From: an uncultured Prevotellaceae bacterium
GTDB lineage: Bacteria; Bacteroidota; Bacteroidia; Bacteroidales; Bacteroidaceae
Direction of reading: 5' to 3'
DNA length: 64,000 bases
Assembly (NCBI GenBank): GCA_902800185.1
Contig: CADCDK010000001.1
Span: 154,023-218,022 of the forward strand
Below are positions 36,926 through 47,179 of the stretch, piece by piece. The position numbers and the translations under genes were made by a program. The notes beneath the pieces are model-generated. The model saw only the letters and a list, made by a program, of their open reading frames with translations, searched no databases and was not told the origin of the DNA. Within the stretch, counting starts at the first letter, position 1. Each line of letters starts with the position of its first letter.

Positions 36926-39900
36926 ATGAAGAAAAGATTTTTCATTACGGCAATAGCAGTATGCACTACTTTGCTGACGTGGGGACAGGGTGTCAAGCCT
37001 TTACCCACACTGCACACAGAGGGACGATGGTTGGTTGACAGTCATGGCAACCGCGTGGTTCTGCATGGCGTTATGGACACACCGAGCATGTATTTTAACG
37101 GATGGCGATGGGGTTCGCCCTGGACAGGTGTGAACTACGATTACTCCGGAGCACAGAAATGTCTCTCCTACTTTGAGAAGCTATTCGCAGGCATGGAGCA
37201 GTCCAAGTGTACCGTCTTCCGCCTGCATATGGATCCGGCTTGGACAAACGACCCCAGCGAGACCTACATCTATGCCGGTTCAGAGGGACAAGATCCCGAG
37301 GCATCAGGCGAAGCCGACATCAAAAAGTTCAATCCAAACCGCCTGAAGACCTACCTGCGAACAGTCTATTTCCCTTTGGCCAAGAAAGCCATGAATCATG
37401 GAATGTACGTCGTGGTACGCCCCCCTGGAGTATGCCCAGGTTCACTTCAAGTAGGCGATTACTACCAGAAGTACTTGATGACCGTATGGGATCTCTTCAC
37501 CCAGAACGACTCTGTCAAAAAGTATGCGGGACAAATTAGCATTGAACTTGCCAACGAGCCTGTTTCACTGAAGAACGCTCAAGGAGAAGAGGATGCCGCC
37601 GCTCTGCACGACTATTTCCAACCTATTGTTGACAAGATTCGTGCCAATGGCTTCACGGGTATCATCTGGGCACCAGGTACCGGCTGGCAGGCCAACTACA
37701 CCAGCTATGCCTCTCATCCCATTGAAGGCTATAACATCGGCTATGCCGTACACGACTATTGCGGTTGGTACGGATGCAGCGATGCCACGCCGAGCCCTGC
37801 CAACAAAATCCAACAGTTCCATAACCAGGTACCCGTCGTTGACACTGCCCCCATCATCATCACAGAGGTTGACTGGAGCCCAGAGAATCCAGAAGCCGAG
37901 GGTCACTACAACGAGCATGGTGACTGGGTCGTACCCAACTATGGTACATGGGCCACAGGTTCCACATCCAAGTGGGGAAAGGCATTCAAGGCACTCCTCG
38001 ACCATTATGAGAACATTTCGATGACCCTCTCCAGCACAGGATGTCTCTTCGATATTGACACTTTGCTGAACAAGAAAAAGGTTGTACCCGCCTTCAACGG
38101 ATTGGAGGAAGCCTGTGGCAAGGCTTGTATGGACTGGTATGCCGATTACTATAAAGTTGACTGGGCACATGCCGACTTCAAGAACAACAGCGTCAGCGAC
38201 CTGGGCAACGGCAAATACAAGAATCCGATTATCTCTGCCGACTTCCCCGATCCCGATGTGATTCGCGTGGACGATACTTACTACATGGTGACGACGACCA
38301 TGCACCTCTTCCCTGGCGCAACCATCGTGAAGTCGAAAGACCTTGTCAACTGGGAATACTGTGCCCAACCTCTGAGTCAACTCTCCACTTCTGACCGCTA
38401 CAGCTTGCTCAACGACAAGAATGCCTATGCCGCCGGCATGTGGGCATGCTCCATGAAGTACCACAACGGCAAATTCTACATCCTCATCAATGGCAATGAC
38501 ACCGGCGGTTGGGTCCTGACGGCAGAAGACCCCGAGGGAAAGTGGGACATGAAACCCCTCTCCCGAATCTACTATGACCCAGGCATGCTCTTCGACAACG
38601 GCAAGATCTACATTGCCTGTGGTATCGGCAACATCCAGATGTGTGAGCTGGACGAGAACTTCAACTTCATTCAGGAGAAGAATGTCATCCAAGACAAGGA
38701 TGGCTTGGAGGGATGCCACCTCTATAAGATTGGAGAATACTATTACATCTATGCCACCTATGGCGGATGGCCCTCTGGACAGGCTGTATTCCGCTCGAAG
38801 AACATCTTCGGTCCCTACGAAGAAAAGATGCTTGTTGAGAAGATAATCAACAACACTCCCAACACTGTACACCAAGGTGCCCTCATCGACACACCCGACG
38901 GAGAGTGGTGGACTATCTTACAGCAAGACCTCGGCTGTCTCGGACGTATGCCCAACCTACAGCCTGTTAAATGGGAAGAGGATTGGCCCGTCGTGGGTAA
39001 CGCTGGCGTTCCCTATACCACTTATACCAAGCCCAACGTGGGCTCTGCCTATCCACGCACACCACTTCCCACCAACGACAATTTCCGCAACTACCCGCTG
39101 GGCATGCAGTGGGAGTGGAACCACAATCCCGACAATGGCGCATGGACCCTGTTTGAGCGTCCAGGATGGCTACGCCTGAAAGCCTCTGGAACCGCAAGCA
39201 CTCTGACACAGACTCGTAACATCCTGACGCAGCGCATCAATGCCTTCACGGATAAGCCTTCTCTCGGTACCGTCCGTCTCGACGTAAGCAATCTGAAGGA
39301 AGGCAATCAAGCAGGAATTTGCGTCCTGCAAGATCCCTATGCCTACATTGCCGTACGCGTCAAAGACGGACAGAAACAGATTGTATGGAGACAAGACCAG
39401 CTGACAGAGAACAATGACTTCACGCCACGTGAGGTTTCACAGTCCATTGACACTGACGATGTCATCTACCTGCGCGCCTCTGTTGACTACAGCACCAGCA
39501 AAACCCAGTTCTACTACTCCACAGACAACACCACCTACACCCCGATAGGTGATCAGACCAAACTCGGTTTCAACCTCACAGTATTCGTTGGTGCCCGCTT
39601 TGGTCTTTTCTGCCAAGCTACGGAAGAAGGAGATGAGGGTTATGCAGACTTTGACTGGTTCAGCACCGAGAATCAATTTGAGGAAACGACTTATTATCCT
39701 GAAGATTTCGAAGGTTACAGCGCAGAGATGCTCACTGCCACATCACTCACCATCGAAACCAACGAAATGGAAATCATGATTGGAAAGAACTCTCCTCTGA
39801 CGTTGACGGCAACCTACCTCGATGGTCACACGGAGAACGTATCGGCACAGGCTAAGTTCACCAACACCAATCCCGATGCAGTCACCATCATCAACGGACA

Positions 39901-40588
39901 GCTCCATGGTGCTGCCGAAGGATCTGCCGAACTCACAGCCACCTATACCGACCCCATGGGCAACGTGCTCTCCGTTCCGTTCAAGGTGCGCTCGACATTC
40001 TTCCCCTTTGCTAAGAAATACATCAACACCAGCCTCTTCGGACAAGGCACCTACATCGAATCTTCGCACACCTTCCTACCCTCCCAATACGGACAAATGG
40101 GATGGCAATACGATGACGGAGCCGATATGTCGGGCTATAAGTATTTGGTCATCAAGCTAAAACAGGCCAACACCTGTGGTGCCCACCTGAATATCTTCAC
40201 CGCCAACAGCATCTGGAGCGACTGCTACTCCACATCAGACTTTGGAAGCAAACGGCAGATTTCTCTGAGACTGGATCTCATCAAGTACACATCCGGTGAC
40301 AAGAAGGGACAGCATGTGGAGACCAACAACGTTCACATCGTATGCTTCTGGGGTAATGGCAATGGGTCCATCGTGGTTGATGATATGTATCTGACCAACA
40401 ATGACAACCTCTCACCCGAAGTTCCCTCTGGCATTGAGACCCCCGAATACCTTACACCCGTTTCCTCGCACAACATCTACACGCTCTCCGGCGTATTGGT
40501 GGGCAATACGAAGGAACAGAACACAGCGGTGAAGGCTCTTCCCAAGGGAATCTATCTCTATCAGGGCAAGAAGTTTGTCGTAAAATAA
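36926..40588 (+). CDS. Bifunctional glycosidase, GH5 plus GH43, with sorting C-terminus
   Basis: 1220 aa with signal peptide. GH5 (beta/alpha)8 domain (about 25-420): acid/base glutamate in ELANEPV (about E210), nucleophile in IITEVDWSPE (about E312). GH43 (about 430-740) closely resembles the GH43 of the 32,055 gene (FPDPDVIRVDDTYYMVTTTM). A GH43_C2 concanavalin-like domain (about 750-925), an Ig-like Big domain and a probable CBM follow. The last 60 residues (IYTLSGVLVG ... LPKGIYLYQGKKFVVK) look like a type IX secretion sorting domain, which would place this enzyme on the cell surface. Probable endoxylanase/endoglucanase plus xylosidase or arabinofuranosidase. Confidence 0.9.
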   Translation: MKKRFFITAIAVCTTLLTWGQGVKPLPTLHTEGRWLVDSHGNRVVLHGVMDTPSMYFNGWRWGSPWTGVNYDYSGAQKCLSYFEKLFAGMEQSKCTVFRLHMDPAWTNDPSETYIYAGSEGQDPEASGEADIKKFNPNRLKTYLRTVYFPLAKKAMNHGMYVVVRPPGVCPGSLQVGDYYQKYLMTVWDLFTQNDSVKKYAGQISIELANEPVSLKNAQGEEDAAALHDYFQPIVDKIRANGFTGIIWAPGTGWQANYTSYASHPIEGYNIGYAVHDYCGWYGCSDATPSPANKIQQFHNQVPVVDTAPIIITEVDWSPENPEAEGHYNEHGDWVVPNYGTWATGSTSKWGKAFKALLDHYENISMTLSSTGCLFDIDTLLNKKKVVPAFNGLEEACGKACMDWYADYYKVDWAHADFKNNSVSDLGNGKYKNPIISADFPDPDVIRVDDTYYMVTTTMHLFPGATIVKSKDLVNWEYCAQPLSQLSTSDRYSLLNDKNAYAAGMWACSMKYHNGKFYILINGNDTGGWVLTAEDPEGKWDMKPLSRIYYDPGMLFDNGKIYIACGIGNIQMCELDENFNFIQEKNVIQDKDGLEGCHLYKIGEYYYIYATYGGWPSGQAVFRSKNIFGPYEEKMLVEKIINNTPNTVHQGALIDTPDGEWWTILQQDLGCLGRMPNLQPVKWEEDWPVVGNAGVPYTTYTKPNVGSAYPRTPLPTNDNFRNYPLGMQWEWNHNPDNGAWTLFERPGWLRLKASGTASTLTQTRNILTQRINAFTDKPSLGTVRLDVSNLKEGNQAGICVLQDPYAYIAVRVKDGQKQIVWRQDQLTENNDFTPREVSQSIDTDDVIYLRASVDYSTSKTQFYYSTDNTTYTPIGDQTKLGFNLTVFVGARFGLFCQATEEGDEGYADFDWFSTENQFEETTYYPEDFEGYSAEMLTATSLTIETNEMEIMIGKNSPLTLTATYLDGHTENVSAQAKFTNTNPDAVTIINGQLHGAAEGSAELTATYTDPMGNVLSVPFKVRSTFFPFAKKYINTSLFGQGTYIESSHTFLPSQYGQMGWQYDDGADMSGYKYLVIKLKQANTCGAHLNIFTANSIWSDCYSTSDFGSKRQISLRLDLIKYTSGDKKGQHVETNNVHIVCFWGNGNGSIVVDDMYLTNNDNLSPEVPSGIETPEYLTPVSSHNIYTLSGVLVGNTKEQNTAVKALPKGIYLYQGKKFVVK

Positions 40589-40605
40589 AATCTTACAACG
40601 ATCTC

Positions 40606-42807
40606 ATGAAACAACTATTTGTCAATATTCTCTTGTTTACCTGTCTGACCATGCAGGCGCAGGCAAAAGACGGGCGCGTCATCGTCAGGACCATTGCCGA
40701 GAATGCGGTTAGGATACAATACGTACCTTCGCATCCTCATTCTCCCACGCCCTCGCCCCTACCCGACTGGATATATGTAAAAGACGAGGCCGTCAAGAGC
40801 AAGCAGATAACTGTTGACATCAATCAACGCAAAGGAACCATCAGCGTGTCGAACAGCAGGGGAGAATGCGTCTTCACCGCTACCAGACACACACTGGAGG
40901 AAAGTAGCATAGCCAATGAGCCCACGCACATTGCCACACTCGCCTTCGCATCTGCTCCCGACGAGTACCTCTTTGGACTCGGTCAGTTCCAAGATGGATA
41001 CAGCAACGTGCGGGGGCTCTCGCGAAGGCTGACTCAGGTAAACACGCAGATTTCCATACCCATGCTCATCTCCAATAAAGGATATGGCATCCTGTGGAAC
41101 AACTATGGACTCGTGGAATACAATCCCTGCGACAGGCAAGTAAGACTGGAAAAGCAAGAAGGCAGTGGAAGTTCAGCACACATCGTCAACGTTACTACGA
41201 CAGAAGGCAACAGACAGGAGGTTCGTAAGAACAACAACTATGCCGCGACCATCGAGATAGACGAGGACGGAGACTACACGCTGCTACTCGACGTAGGACA
41301 AAAGATGGCACGCCGCCACAACCTCTGCATAGATGGTGAGAACGTCATTGAAATGCAGAACCTATGGCTGCCACCGACAGCATCGAAGCTGGTTTGGCTG
41401 AAGAAAGGAACACACCACATTACAGCCGAGCTCTCCGATGGCGATCAGCCTATCTTATATTATAATAAGGTAAAGGATGAGACCGTTTTCCGCTCCCCCG
41501 TATCGGATGCCATAGACTACACCGTTTTTGTCGGCACGCCCGATGAGATTATCGCCACCTATCGCGAGCTGACAGGTCCCGCACCTAAAATGCCCGAATG
41601 GGCTTTGGGCTACATCCATTGCAGGGAACGTTTCCACTCACAAGACGAGCTACTCGGCGTTGCCAAACAGTTCCACGACCGACAGCTTCCCGTGGGCATG
41701 ATCGTGCAAGACTGGCAATACTGGGGAAAGACTGGGTGGAACTCCATGCAGTTCGATGCCGACAACTATCCCAATCCGAGAGCCATGACCGACAGTCTGC
41801 ACAAGATGAAGATGCGACTGATGCTCAGCGTATGGTCGAAGATTGACAAGAAGTCCGTGGTAGGGCAAGAGATGGAAAGACAGGGATATTACATTCCTGG
41901 TACCGACTGGATAGACTTCTTCAATCCCGAGGCAGCCAACGCCTACTGGCAGAATTTCAAGACGAGACTGCTTCCCTTAGGTATTGATGCTTGGTGGCAG
42001 GATGCCACAGAGCCGGAAAACGATGATCTCATCGGCAGGCGAGTGATGAATGGGCAGATACCCGGTGAGCGGCTCCGCAATGTTTATCCCCTACTCGTCT
42101 GCAAGACTGTCTATGAGGGGCTCACATCCTCCTGCGCACAGCTCCCCGCCCGTTCCTCCATGATTCTCACCCGTAGCGGGTTCCCCGGCATCCAACGTTA
42201 CAATGCCGCCCTGTGGTCGGGCGACGTGGGCAACGACTGGGAGACTTTCCGCCGTCAGATTACCGGCGGTCTTGGACTGCAGGCAGCAGGAATCCCCTGG
42301 TGGACCTATGACGCAGGCGGTTTCTTCCGTCCTGGCGACCAATACACCAACCCTGATTACATCGAGCGCATGCTGCGTTGGATTGAGACATCCGTCTATC
42401 TACCCCTCATGAGAGTACACGGCTACATGAGCAACACCGAGCCCTGGAACTACGGTCCCGAGGCAGAAGCCATCATCGCCCAATGCATTAGAGAACGGGA
42501 GCGGCTACTGCCCTACATCGACAGTTGCGCAACAGCTGTCAGCGAACAGGGCTACACACTCATGCGCCCATTGGTTTTCGATTTCGCCGACGATGAGGAG
42601 GCCCTGAAACAGAAATACGAGTATATGTTTGGTCCCCGACTGCTCATCAGTCCCGTAACAGAACCACACGTCACGGAGTGGCGCACCTACCTGCCCCAGT
42701 CTAAGGGCGGTTGGCGCGACTATCATACCGGCCAACACTACGATGGCGGCCAGTATGTCACCACTCCTGTCACACTCGCCACCATTCCCGTCTTCATCAG
42801 GGAGTGA
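40606..42807 (+). CDS. GH31 family alpha-glycosidase, probable alpha-xylosidase
   Basis: 733 aa with a short signal peptide (LFVNILLFTCLTMQAQA). N-terminal beta-sandwich, then a PA14-like insert (about 205-290), an arrangement known from Bacteroidetes GH31 alpha-xylosidases. Catalytic barrel: nucleophile aspartate in WWQDATEPE (about D465) and acid/base in WSGDVGNDW (about D539), with DWQYWGKTGWN and RSGFPGIQRYNAALWSGD typical of the family. Substrate may be xyloglucan-type isoprimeverose linkages or, less likely, alpha-galactosides. The N-terminal coding region holds a CCTCGC-rich patch. Last gene of the operon, followed by a perfect palindromic terminator. Confidence 0.9.
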   Translation: MKQLFVNILLFTCLTMQAQAKDGRVIVRTIAENAVRIQYVPSHPHSPTPSPLPDWIYVKDEAVKSKQITVDINQRKGTISVSNSRGECVFTATRHTLEESSIANEPTHIATLAFASAPDEYLFGLGQFQDGYSNVRGLSRRLTQVNTQISIPMLISNKGYGILWNNYGLVEYNPCDRQVRLEKQEGSGSSAHIVNVTTTEGNRQEVRKNNNYAATIEIDEDGDYTLLLDVGQKMARRHNLCIDGENVIEMQNLWLPPTASKLVWLKKGTHHITAELSDGDQPILYYNKVKDETVFRSPVSDAIDYTVFVGTPDEIIATYRELTGPAPKMPEWALGYIHCRERFHSQDELLGVAKQFHDRQLPVGMIVQDWQYWGKTGWNSMQFDADNYPNPRAMTDSLHKMKMRLMLSVWSKIDKKSVVGQEMERQGYYIPGTDWIDFFNPEAANAYWQNFKTRLLPLGIDAWWQDATEPENDDLIGRRVMNGQIPGERLRNVYPLLVCKTVYEGLTSSCAQLPARSSMILTRSGFPGIQRYNAALWSGDVGNDWETFRRQITGGLGLQAAGIPWWTYDAGGFFRPGDQYTNPDYIERMLRWIETSVYLPLMRVHGYMSNTEPWNYGPEAEAIIAQCIRERERLLPYIDSCATAVSEQGYTLMRPLVFDFADDEEALKQKYEYMFGPRLLISPVTEPHVTEWRTYLPQSKGGWRDYHTGQHYDGGQYVTTPVTLATIPVFIRE

Positions 42808-42833
42808 AAGAAGAGCCGCGCGCGGCTCTTCTT
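42808..42833 (+). terminator. Perfect 26-bp palindromic terminator after GH31
   Basis: A GC-rich perfect palindrome starting AAGAAGAGCC, directly after the GH31 stop and followed by a T-rich run. It closes the HTCS-linked operon. Confidence 0.8.
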
Positions 42834-42850
42834 CGTTTCTCACGGTTTTA

Positions 42851-42882
42851 TTTGGCTGTATGAAATAATCTTTGTAACTTTG
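42851..42882 (+). promoter_or_regulatory. Promoter TTTG-N20-TAACTTTG for the aminotransferase gene
   Basis: TTTG (42851-42854) and TAACTTTG (42875-42882), spacer 20, exact consensus, 22 bases before the ATG. Confidence 0.8.
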
Positions 42883-42904
42883 CAGGATAAAAAACAAAAG
42901 AGAC

Positions 42905-44107
42905 ATGCCCGAAATATCCATACGAGGACTCGAGATGCCCGAGTCGCCTATACGAAAACTTGCACCGCTGGCAGCAGCAGCCAAGAAACGTGGTACGAAA
43001 GTTTATCACCTGAACATCGGACAGCCAGACCTGCCGACACCACAGGTGGGACTCGACGCGCTGAAGAACATCGACCGCACCGTGCTGGAGTACTCGCCCA
43101 GTCAGGGATACCTGAGCTACAGGGAGAAACTGGTGGGGTACTACAAGAAGTACAACATCAACGTCACGGCTGATGACATCATTATCACCGCAGGCGGTAG
43201 CGAGGCGGTGCTCTTTGCATTCATGAGCTGCCTAAACCCGGGCGACGAGATCATCGTGCCGGAGCCGGCATACGCCAACTACATGGCCTTCGCCATTTCT
43301 GCCGGTGCGAAAATCCGCACGATTGCGACCACCATCGACGAGGGATTCTCCCTGCCGAAGGTGGAGAAGTTTGAGGAGCTTATCAACGAGCGCACACGCG
43401 CCATCATGATCTGCAACCCCAACAATCCCACGGGCTATCTCTACACCCGACGGGAGATGAACCAGATTCGGGACCTGGTGAAGAAATACGACCTCTACCT
43501 GTTCTCCGACGAAGTGTACCGCGAATACATTTACACAGGCTCTCCCTACATCTCTGCCTGTCACCTGGAGGGCATTGAACAGAATGTGATCCTCATCGAC
43601 TCGGTATCGAAACGCTACAGCGAGTGCGGCATACGCATCGGGGCGCTCATCACGAAGAACCCCGAGGTTAGGGCGGCGGTGATGAAATTCTGTCAGGCAC
43701 GCCTCTCTCCTCCCCTCATCGGACAGATTGTGGCGGCAGCGTCACTGGATGCACCGGAGGAATACTACCGCGAGGTCTATGACGAGTATGTGGAACGACG
43801 CAAATGTCTCATTGACGGTCTGAACCGCATCCCTGGTGTCTATTCCCCGATTCCGATGGGAGCATTTTATACCGTGGCCAAGCTGCCCGTTGACTCAGCC
43901 GAGGAGTTCTGCCGCTGGTGCCTGGAGGATTTCAACTATGAGGGTGAGACCGTGATGATGGCTCCCGCTGCCGGTTTCTATACAACGCCGGGGGCAGGTA
44001 TCGATCAGGTACGTATAGCCTATGTGTTGAAGAAAGACGATCTGGAGCGCGCACTCCTCGTGTTGCGCAAGGCTCTTGAGGTGTACCCAGGAAAAGTGGA
44101 GAGGTAA
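42905..44107 (+). CDS. Class I/II pyridoxal-phosphate aminotransferase
   Basis: 400 aa, fold type I aminotransferase, cytoplasmic, probably acting on aspartate or another amino acid. The PLP-binding lysine lies in DSVSKRYSECGIRIG, the substrate/PLP asparagine in NPNNPTGYLY, and the C-terminal arginine in QVRIAYVL. The N-terminal HLNIGQPDLPTP is typical of the aspartate aminotransferase Ib-like subgroup. Own promoter; the downstream permease begins five bases after the stop and is probably co-transcribed. Exact substrate not determinable. Confidence 0.9.
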   Translation: MPEISIRGLEMPESPIRKLAPLAAAAKKRGTKVYHLNIGQPDLPTPQVGLDALKNIDRTVLEYSPSQGYLSYREKLVGYYKKYNINVTADDIIITAGGSEAVLFAFMSCLNPGDEIIVPEPAYANYMAFAISAGAKIRTIATTIDEGFSLPKVEKFEELINERTRAIMICNPNNPTGYLYTRREMNQIRDLVKKYDLYLFSDEVYREYIYTGSPYISACHLEGIEQNVILIDSVSKRYSECGIRIGALITKNPEVRAAVMKFCQARLSPPLIGQIVAAASLDAPEEYYREVYDEYVERRKCLIDGLNRIPGVYSPIPMGAFYTVAKLPVDSAEEFCRWCLEDFNYEGETVMMAPAAGFYTTPGAGIDQVRIAYVLKKDDLERALLVLRKALEVYPGKVER

Positions 44108-44112
44108 GAGCT

Positions 44113-45360
44113 GTGAACTACGAACTGCTGATTGCACGCCGCATCTATTCCGACAAGGGCGACAAGCGCAGGGTTTCGAAACCTGCCATACAGATTGCTA
44201 CTGCCGGTGTTGCCATTGGACTGGCGGTGATGATTGTGTCCGTATGCATCATTCTCGGCTTCAAGCACACCATCCGAGACAAGGTCATCGGCTTCGGAAG
44301 CCACATACAGGTAGCCGATTTCATGACACTACAGACGGGTGAGCAATACCCTATTGCCATGGGCGACTCCATGATGGGCGTACTGAAAAGGATGCCAGGC
44401 ATAAGCCACGTGGAGCGTTATGCCATGAAACAGGGTATCCTGAAGACCAATCGCGACTTTTTAGGGGTGATGCTGAAAGGCATCGGTCCGGAATACGATA
44501 CGACTTTCATACACCAGAACATGGTGGAGGGCACGATTCCCCGCTTCTCCGACAAACAAAGCGGCAACCAGCTGCTTATATCGCAGACCATGGCCGACAA
44601 GCTGCAATTGAAAAGTGGAGAACGTATATTCGCCTACTTCATTGACCCCAACGGAGTGAGGGCACGCCGATTCACCATCTCGGGCATCTATCAGACCAAC
44701 CTCGCCCAGTATGACCAAACAGTCTGCTTCTCCGATCTCTACACCACCGTCAGGCTGAACGGATGGCAAAACGATCAGGTGAGTGGTGCAGAACTGCGCA
44801 TAGATGATTTCTCACAATTGGACAGGGTCGAGGAAGGTATCGTGAAAAACATCAACAGGACAACAGATGCGTATGGCGCAACCTATTCTTCAAAGACCAT
44901 TCGCGAACTCAACCCACAGATTTTCTCATGGCTCGACTTACTCGACCTGAACGTATGGATTATCCTTGCGCTCATGATTTCCGTGGCCGGCATCACCATG
45001 ATCAGCGGTCTGCTCATCATCATTCTTGAGCGCACGTCAATGATTGGAACACTCAAAGCGCTCGGAGCCCGCAACAGAAGCATCCGAAAGACGTTCCTGT
45101 GGTTTGCCGTCCTGGTCATCGGACGCGGACTGCTCATCGGCAATGTCATTGGCATTGGACTCGTCGTGCTACAGCTGACAACGGGTGTGGTTAAACTGAA
45201 TCCCGCCACCTATTATGTCAGTACCGTCCCTGCCGAACTGAACATCCCACTGATACTGGCGCTCAACCTGGCAACGCTACTCATCTGCATCTTCATCTTG
45301 ATTGCTCCCAGCTACCTCATTTCGCACATTCATCCCGCGAAATCCATGCGATACGAGTAA
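44113..45360 (+). CDS. ABC transporter permease of the LolC/LolE (FtsX) family
   Basis: 415 aa, GTG start at 44113, five bases after the aminotransferase. N-terminal LLIARRIYSDKGDKRR followed by a first helix, a large periplasmic MacB-like core domain, and three C-terminal helices with the FtsX signature (ISGLLIIILERTSMIGTLKALGA). The family releases lipoproteins from the inner membrane together with an ATPase (LolD), which is not adjacent. The C-terminus HPAKSMRYE is characteristic of Bacteroidetes members. Confidence 0.88.
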   Translation: MNYELLIARRIYSDKGDKRRVSKPAIQIATAGVAIGLAVMIVSVCIILGFKHTIRDKVIGFGSHIQVADFMTLQTGEQYPIAMGDSMMGVLKRMPGISHVERYAMKQGILKTNRDFLGVMLKGIGPEYDTTFIHQNMVEGTIPRFSDKQSGNQLLISQTMADKLQLKSGERIFAYFIDPNGVRARRFTISGIYQTNLAQYDQTVCFSDLYTTVRLNGWQNDQVSGAELRIDDFSQLDRVEEGIVKNINRTTDAYGATYSSKTIRELNPQIFSWLDLLDLNVWIILALMISVAGITMISGLLIIILERTSMIGTLKALGARNRSIRKTFLWFAVLVIGRGLLIGNVIGIGLVVLQLTTGVVKLNPATYYVSTVPAELNIPLILALNLATLLICIFILIAPSYLISHIHPAKSMRYE

Positions 45361-45426
45361 AAAGTACCAAGATGAAGGCGAAAAAGAGAAAAATACAGGT
45401 GTTTCCCTAAAAAACTGCACAAAAGA

Positions 45427-45458
45427 TTTGCAAATGAGCAAAGAAGATAGTATCTTTG
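45427..45458 (+). promoter_or_regulatory. Promoter TTTG-N20-TATCTTTG for the acyl-CoA synthetase gene
   Basis: TTTG (45427-45430) and TATCTTTG (45451-45458), spacer 20, exact consensus. It lies inside the longer open frame upstream of ATG 45482, which supports the downstream start. Confidence 0.8.
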
Positions 45459-45481
45459 CACAAAAATTTGAAAGTTGTGCA

Positions 45482-47170
45482 ATGGAAACAATCAATCAAC
45501 AAAAAGAATACCAGAACATTCCAAGTTTTAACGAACTGATAGAGAAAAGCATCATTAGTAACTGGAACCTCGATGCGCTGACAGACTACAAAGGAGCGAC
45601 GCTGCAATACCATGATGTAGCACGGAAAATAGAAAAGCTCCACATCCTGTTTGAGAACAGTGGCGTGCAAAAGGGCGACAAGATTGCACTTTGCGGACGC
45701 AATAGCTCACACTGGGCTGTGGCATTCCTCGCCACACTTACCTATGGTGCCATTGCGGTGCCCATTCTCCATGAGTTCACTGCCGACCAGATTCACAACA
45801 TCGTCAATCACTCTGATGCCAAACTGCTTTTCGTAGGAGATGTCGTGGCAACGATGATTGACGCAACCAAGATGCCCCACCTTGAGGGTATCATCAATAT
45901 CCCCGATTACTCACTTGCCATCTCACGCACAGACAAGCTGACCTATGCGCGCGAACATCTGAATGAAATGTTCGGCAAGAAGTTTCCCAAATACTTCCGT
46001 CAGGAGCATGTACAGTACTACAAAGAGGAGGACCCCAACGAGATGGCGCTCATCAACTACACCAGTGGAACGACGGGATTCTCAAAAGGCGTCATGATTC
46101 CTTATCGCGCCATGTGGAGCAACACCGACTTTGCCCAAAGCGAAATGAAAGACAGAATCAAGGCTGGTGACAATGTTATTAGCATCCTTCCAATGGCACA
46201 CATGTTTGGAATGGCATTCGAGTTCCTATACGAGTTCCTCTCGGGCTGCCACATCTTCTTCCTCACCCGCATACCAAGCCCAGCCATCATCGCACAGGCC
46301 TTTGCAGAGGTGAAGCCCGTTATCATCATTGCCGTTCCACTCGTCATCGAAAAGATTATCAAGAAGAAGGTGCTGCCCAAGCTGGAGAACAACATGATGA
46401 AGATCCTGCTCAACATGCCTGTCATCAACAAACGGCTGAACGAGAAGATCTGTGAACAAGTGGTGAATGCCTTCGGTGGACAATTCTATGAGATTATTGT
46501 CGGCGGTGCCGCATTCAACCAAGAGATAGAAGCATTCCTGAGACGCATCAACTTCCCCTATACCGTGGGCTACGGCGCAACGGAATGTGCTCCGATTATT
46601 ACTTATGCCGACTGGAAGACCTTCGCACCAGGCAGCTGCGGACGTGAGGTGCCCCATATGCAGGTGCGCATTGACAGTCCTGACCCAGCAAACATTCCGG
46701 GAGAGATTCTTGCCAAAGGACTTAACGTGATGTTGGGATACTATAAGAACGAGGAAGCTACAAAAGAAACGCTTGACAAAGACGGCTGGTACCATACGGG
46801 TGATCTTGGCCTGATGGATGCCGACGGAAATCTGTATATCAAGGGACGTTCAAAGAATATGCTGCTCGGTTCAAACGGACAGAACATCTATCCTGAGGAA
46901 ATCGAAGACAAACTAAACTCCATGCCTTTCGTAGTGGAAAGCGTGGTCGTACAAAGAGAAGAGAAGCTCGTCGGACTGGTGTTCCCCGACTACGACGAGG
47001 CAAAAGCGCAAGGAATCAATGGAGCCGCACTGGAAAAGCTGATGGAACAGAATAGAGTGCAACTCAATGAGGTGTTACCAGCATACAGCAAACTTGCTGC
47101 CATTCAAATTCACGAAGAGGAATTTGCCAAGACTCCCAAGAAGAGTATCAAGCGCTACCTGTATCAATAA
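45482..47170 (+). CDS. AMP-dependent long-chain acyl-CoA synthetase
   Basis: 562 aa from ATG 45482; the frame extends further upstream, but a promoter sits there. ANL-superfamily enzyme activating fatty acids via acyl-AMP. Core motifs are the P-loop-like YTSGTTGFSKGVMIP, GYGATECAPI, the adenylate-binding GWYHTGDLGLMDADGNLY and GRSKNMLLGSNGQNIYPEEI, and the catalytic lysine in FAKTPKKSIKRYLY near the end. Shorter than FadD-type enzymes of about 600 aa because it lacks an N-terminal extension. It converges on the Crp/Fnr gene with nine bases between. Confidence 0.92.
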   Translation: METINQQKEYQNIPSFNELIEKSIISNWNLDALTDYKGATLQYHDVARKIEKLHILFENSGVQKGDKIALCGRNSSHWAVAFLATLTYGAIAVPILHEFTADQIHNIVNHSDAKLLFVGDVVATMIDATKMPHLEGIINIPDYSLAISRTDKLTYAREHLNEMFGKKFPKYFRQEHVQYYKEEDPNEMALINYTSGTTGFSKGVMIPYRAMWSNTDFAQSEMKDRIKAGDNVISILPMAHMFGMAFEFLYEFLSGCHIFFLTRIPSPAIIAQAFAEVKPVIIIAVPLVIEKIIKKKVLPKLENNMMKILLNMPVINKRLNEKICEQVVNAFGGQFYEIIVGGAAFNQEIEAFLRRINFPYTVGYGATECAPIITYADWKTFAPGSCGREVPHMQVRIDSPDPANIPGEILAKGLNVMLGYYKNEEATKETLDKDGWYHTGDLGLMDADGNLYIKGRSKNMLLGSNGQNIYPEEIEDKLNSMPFVVESVVVQREEKLVGLVFPDYDEAKAQGINGAALEKLMEQNRVQLNEVLPAYSKLAAIQIHEEEFAKTPKKSIKRYLYQ

Positions 47171-47179
47171 GACTATACA

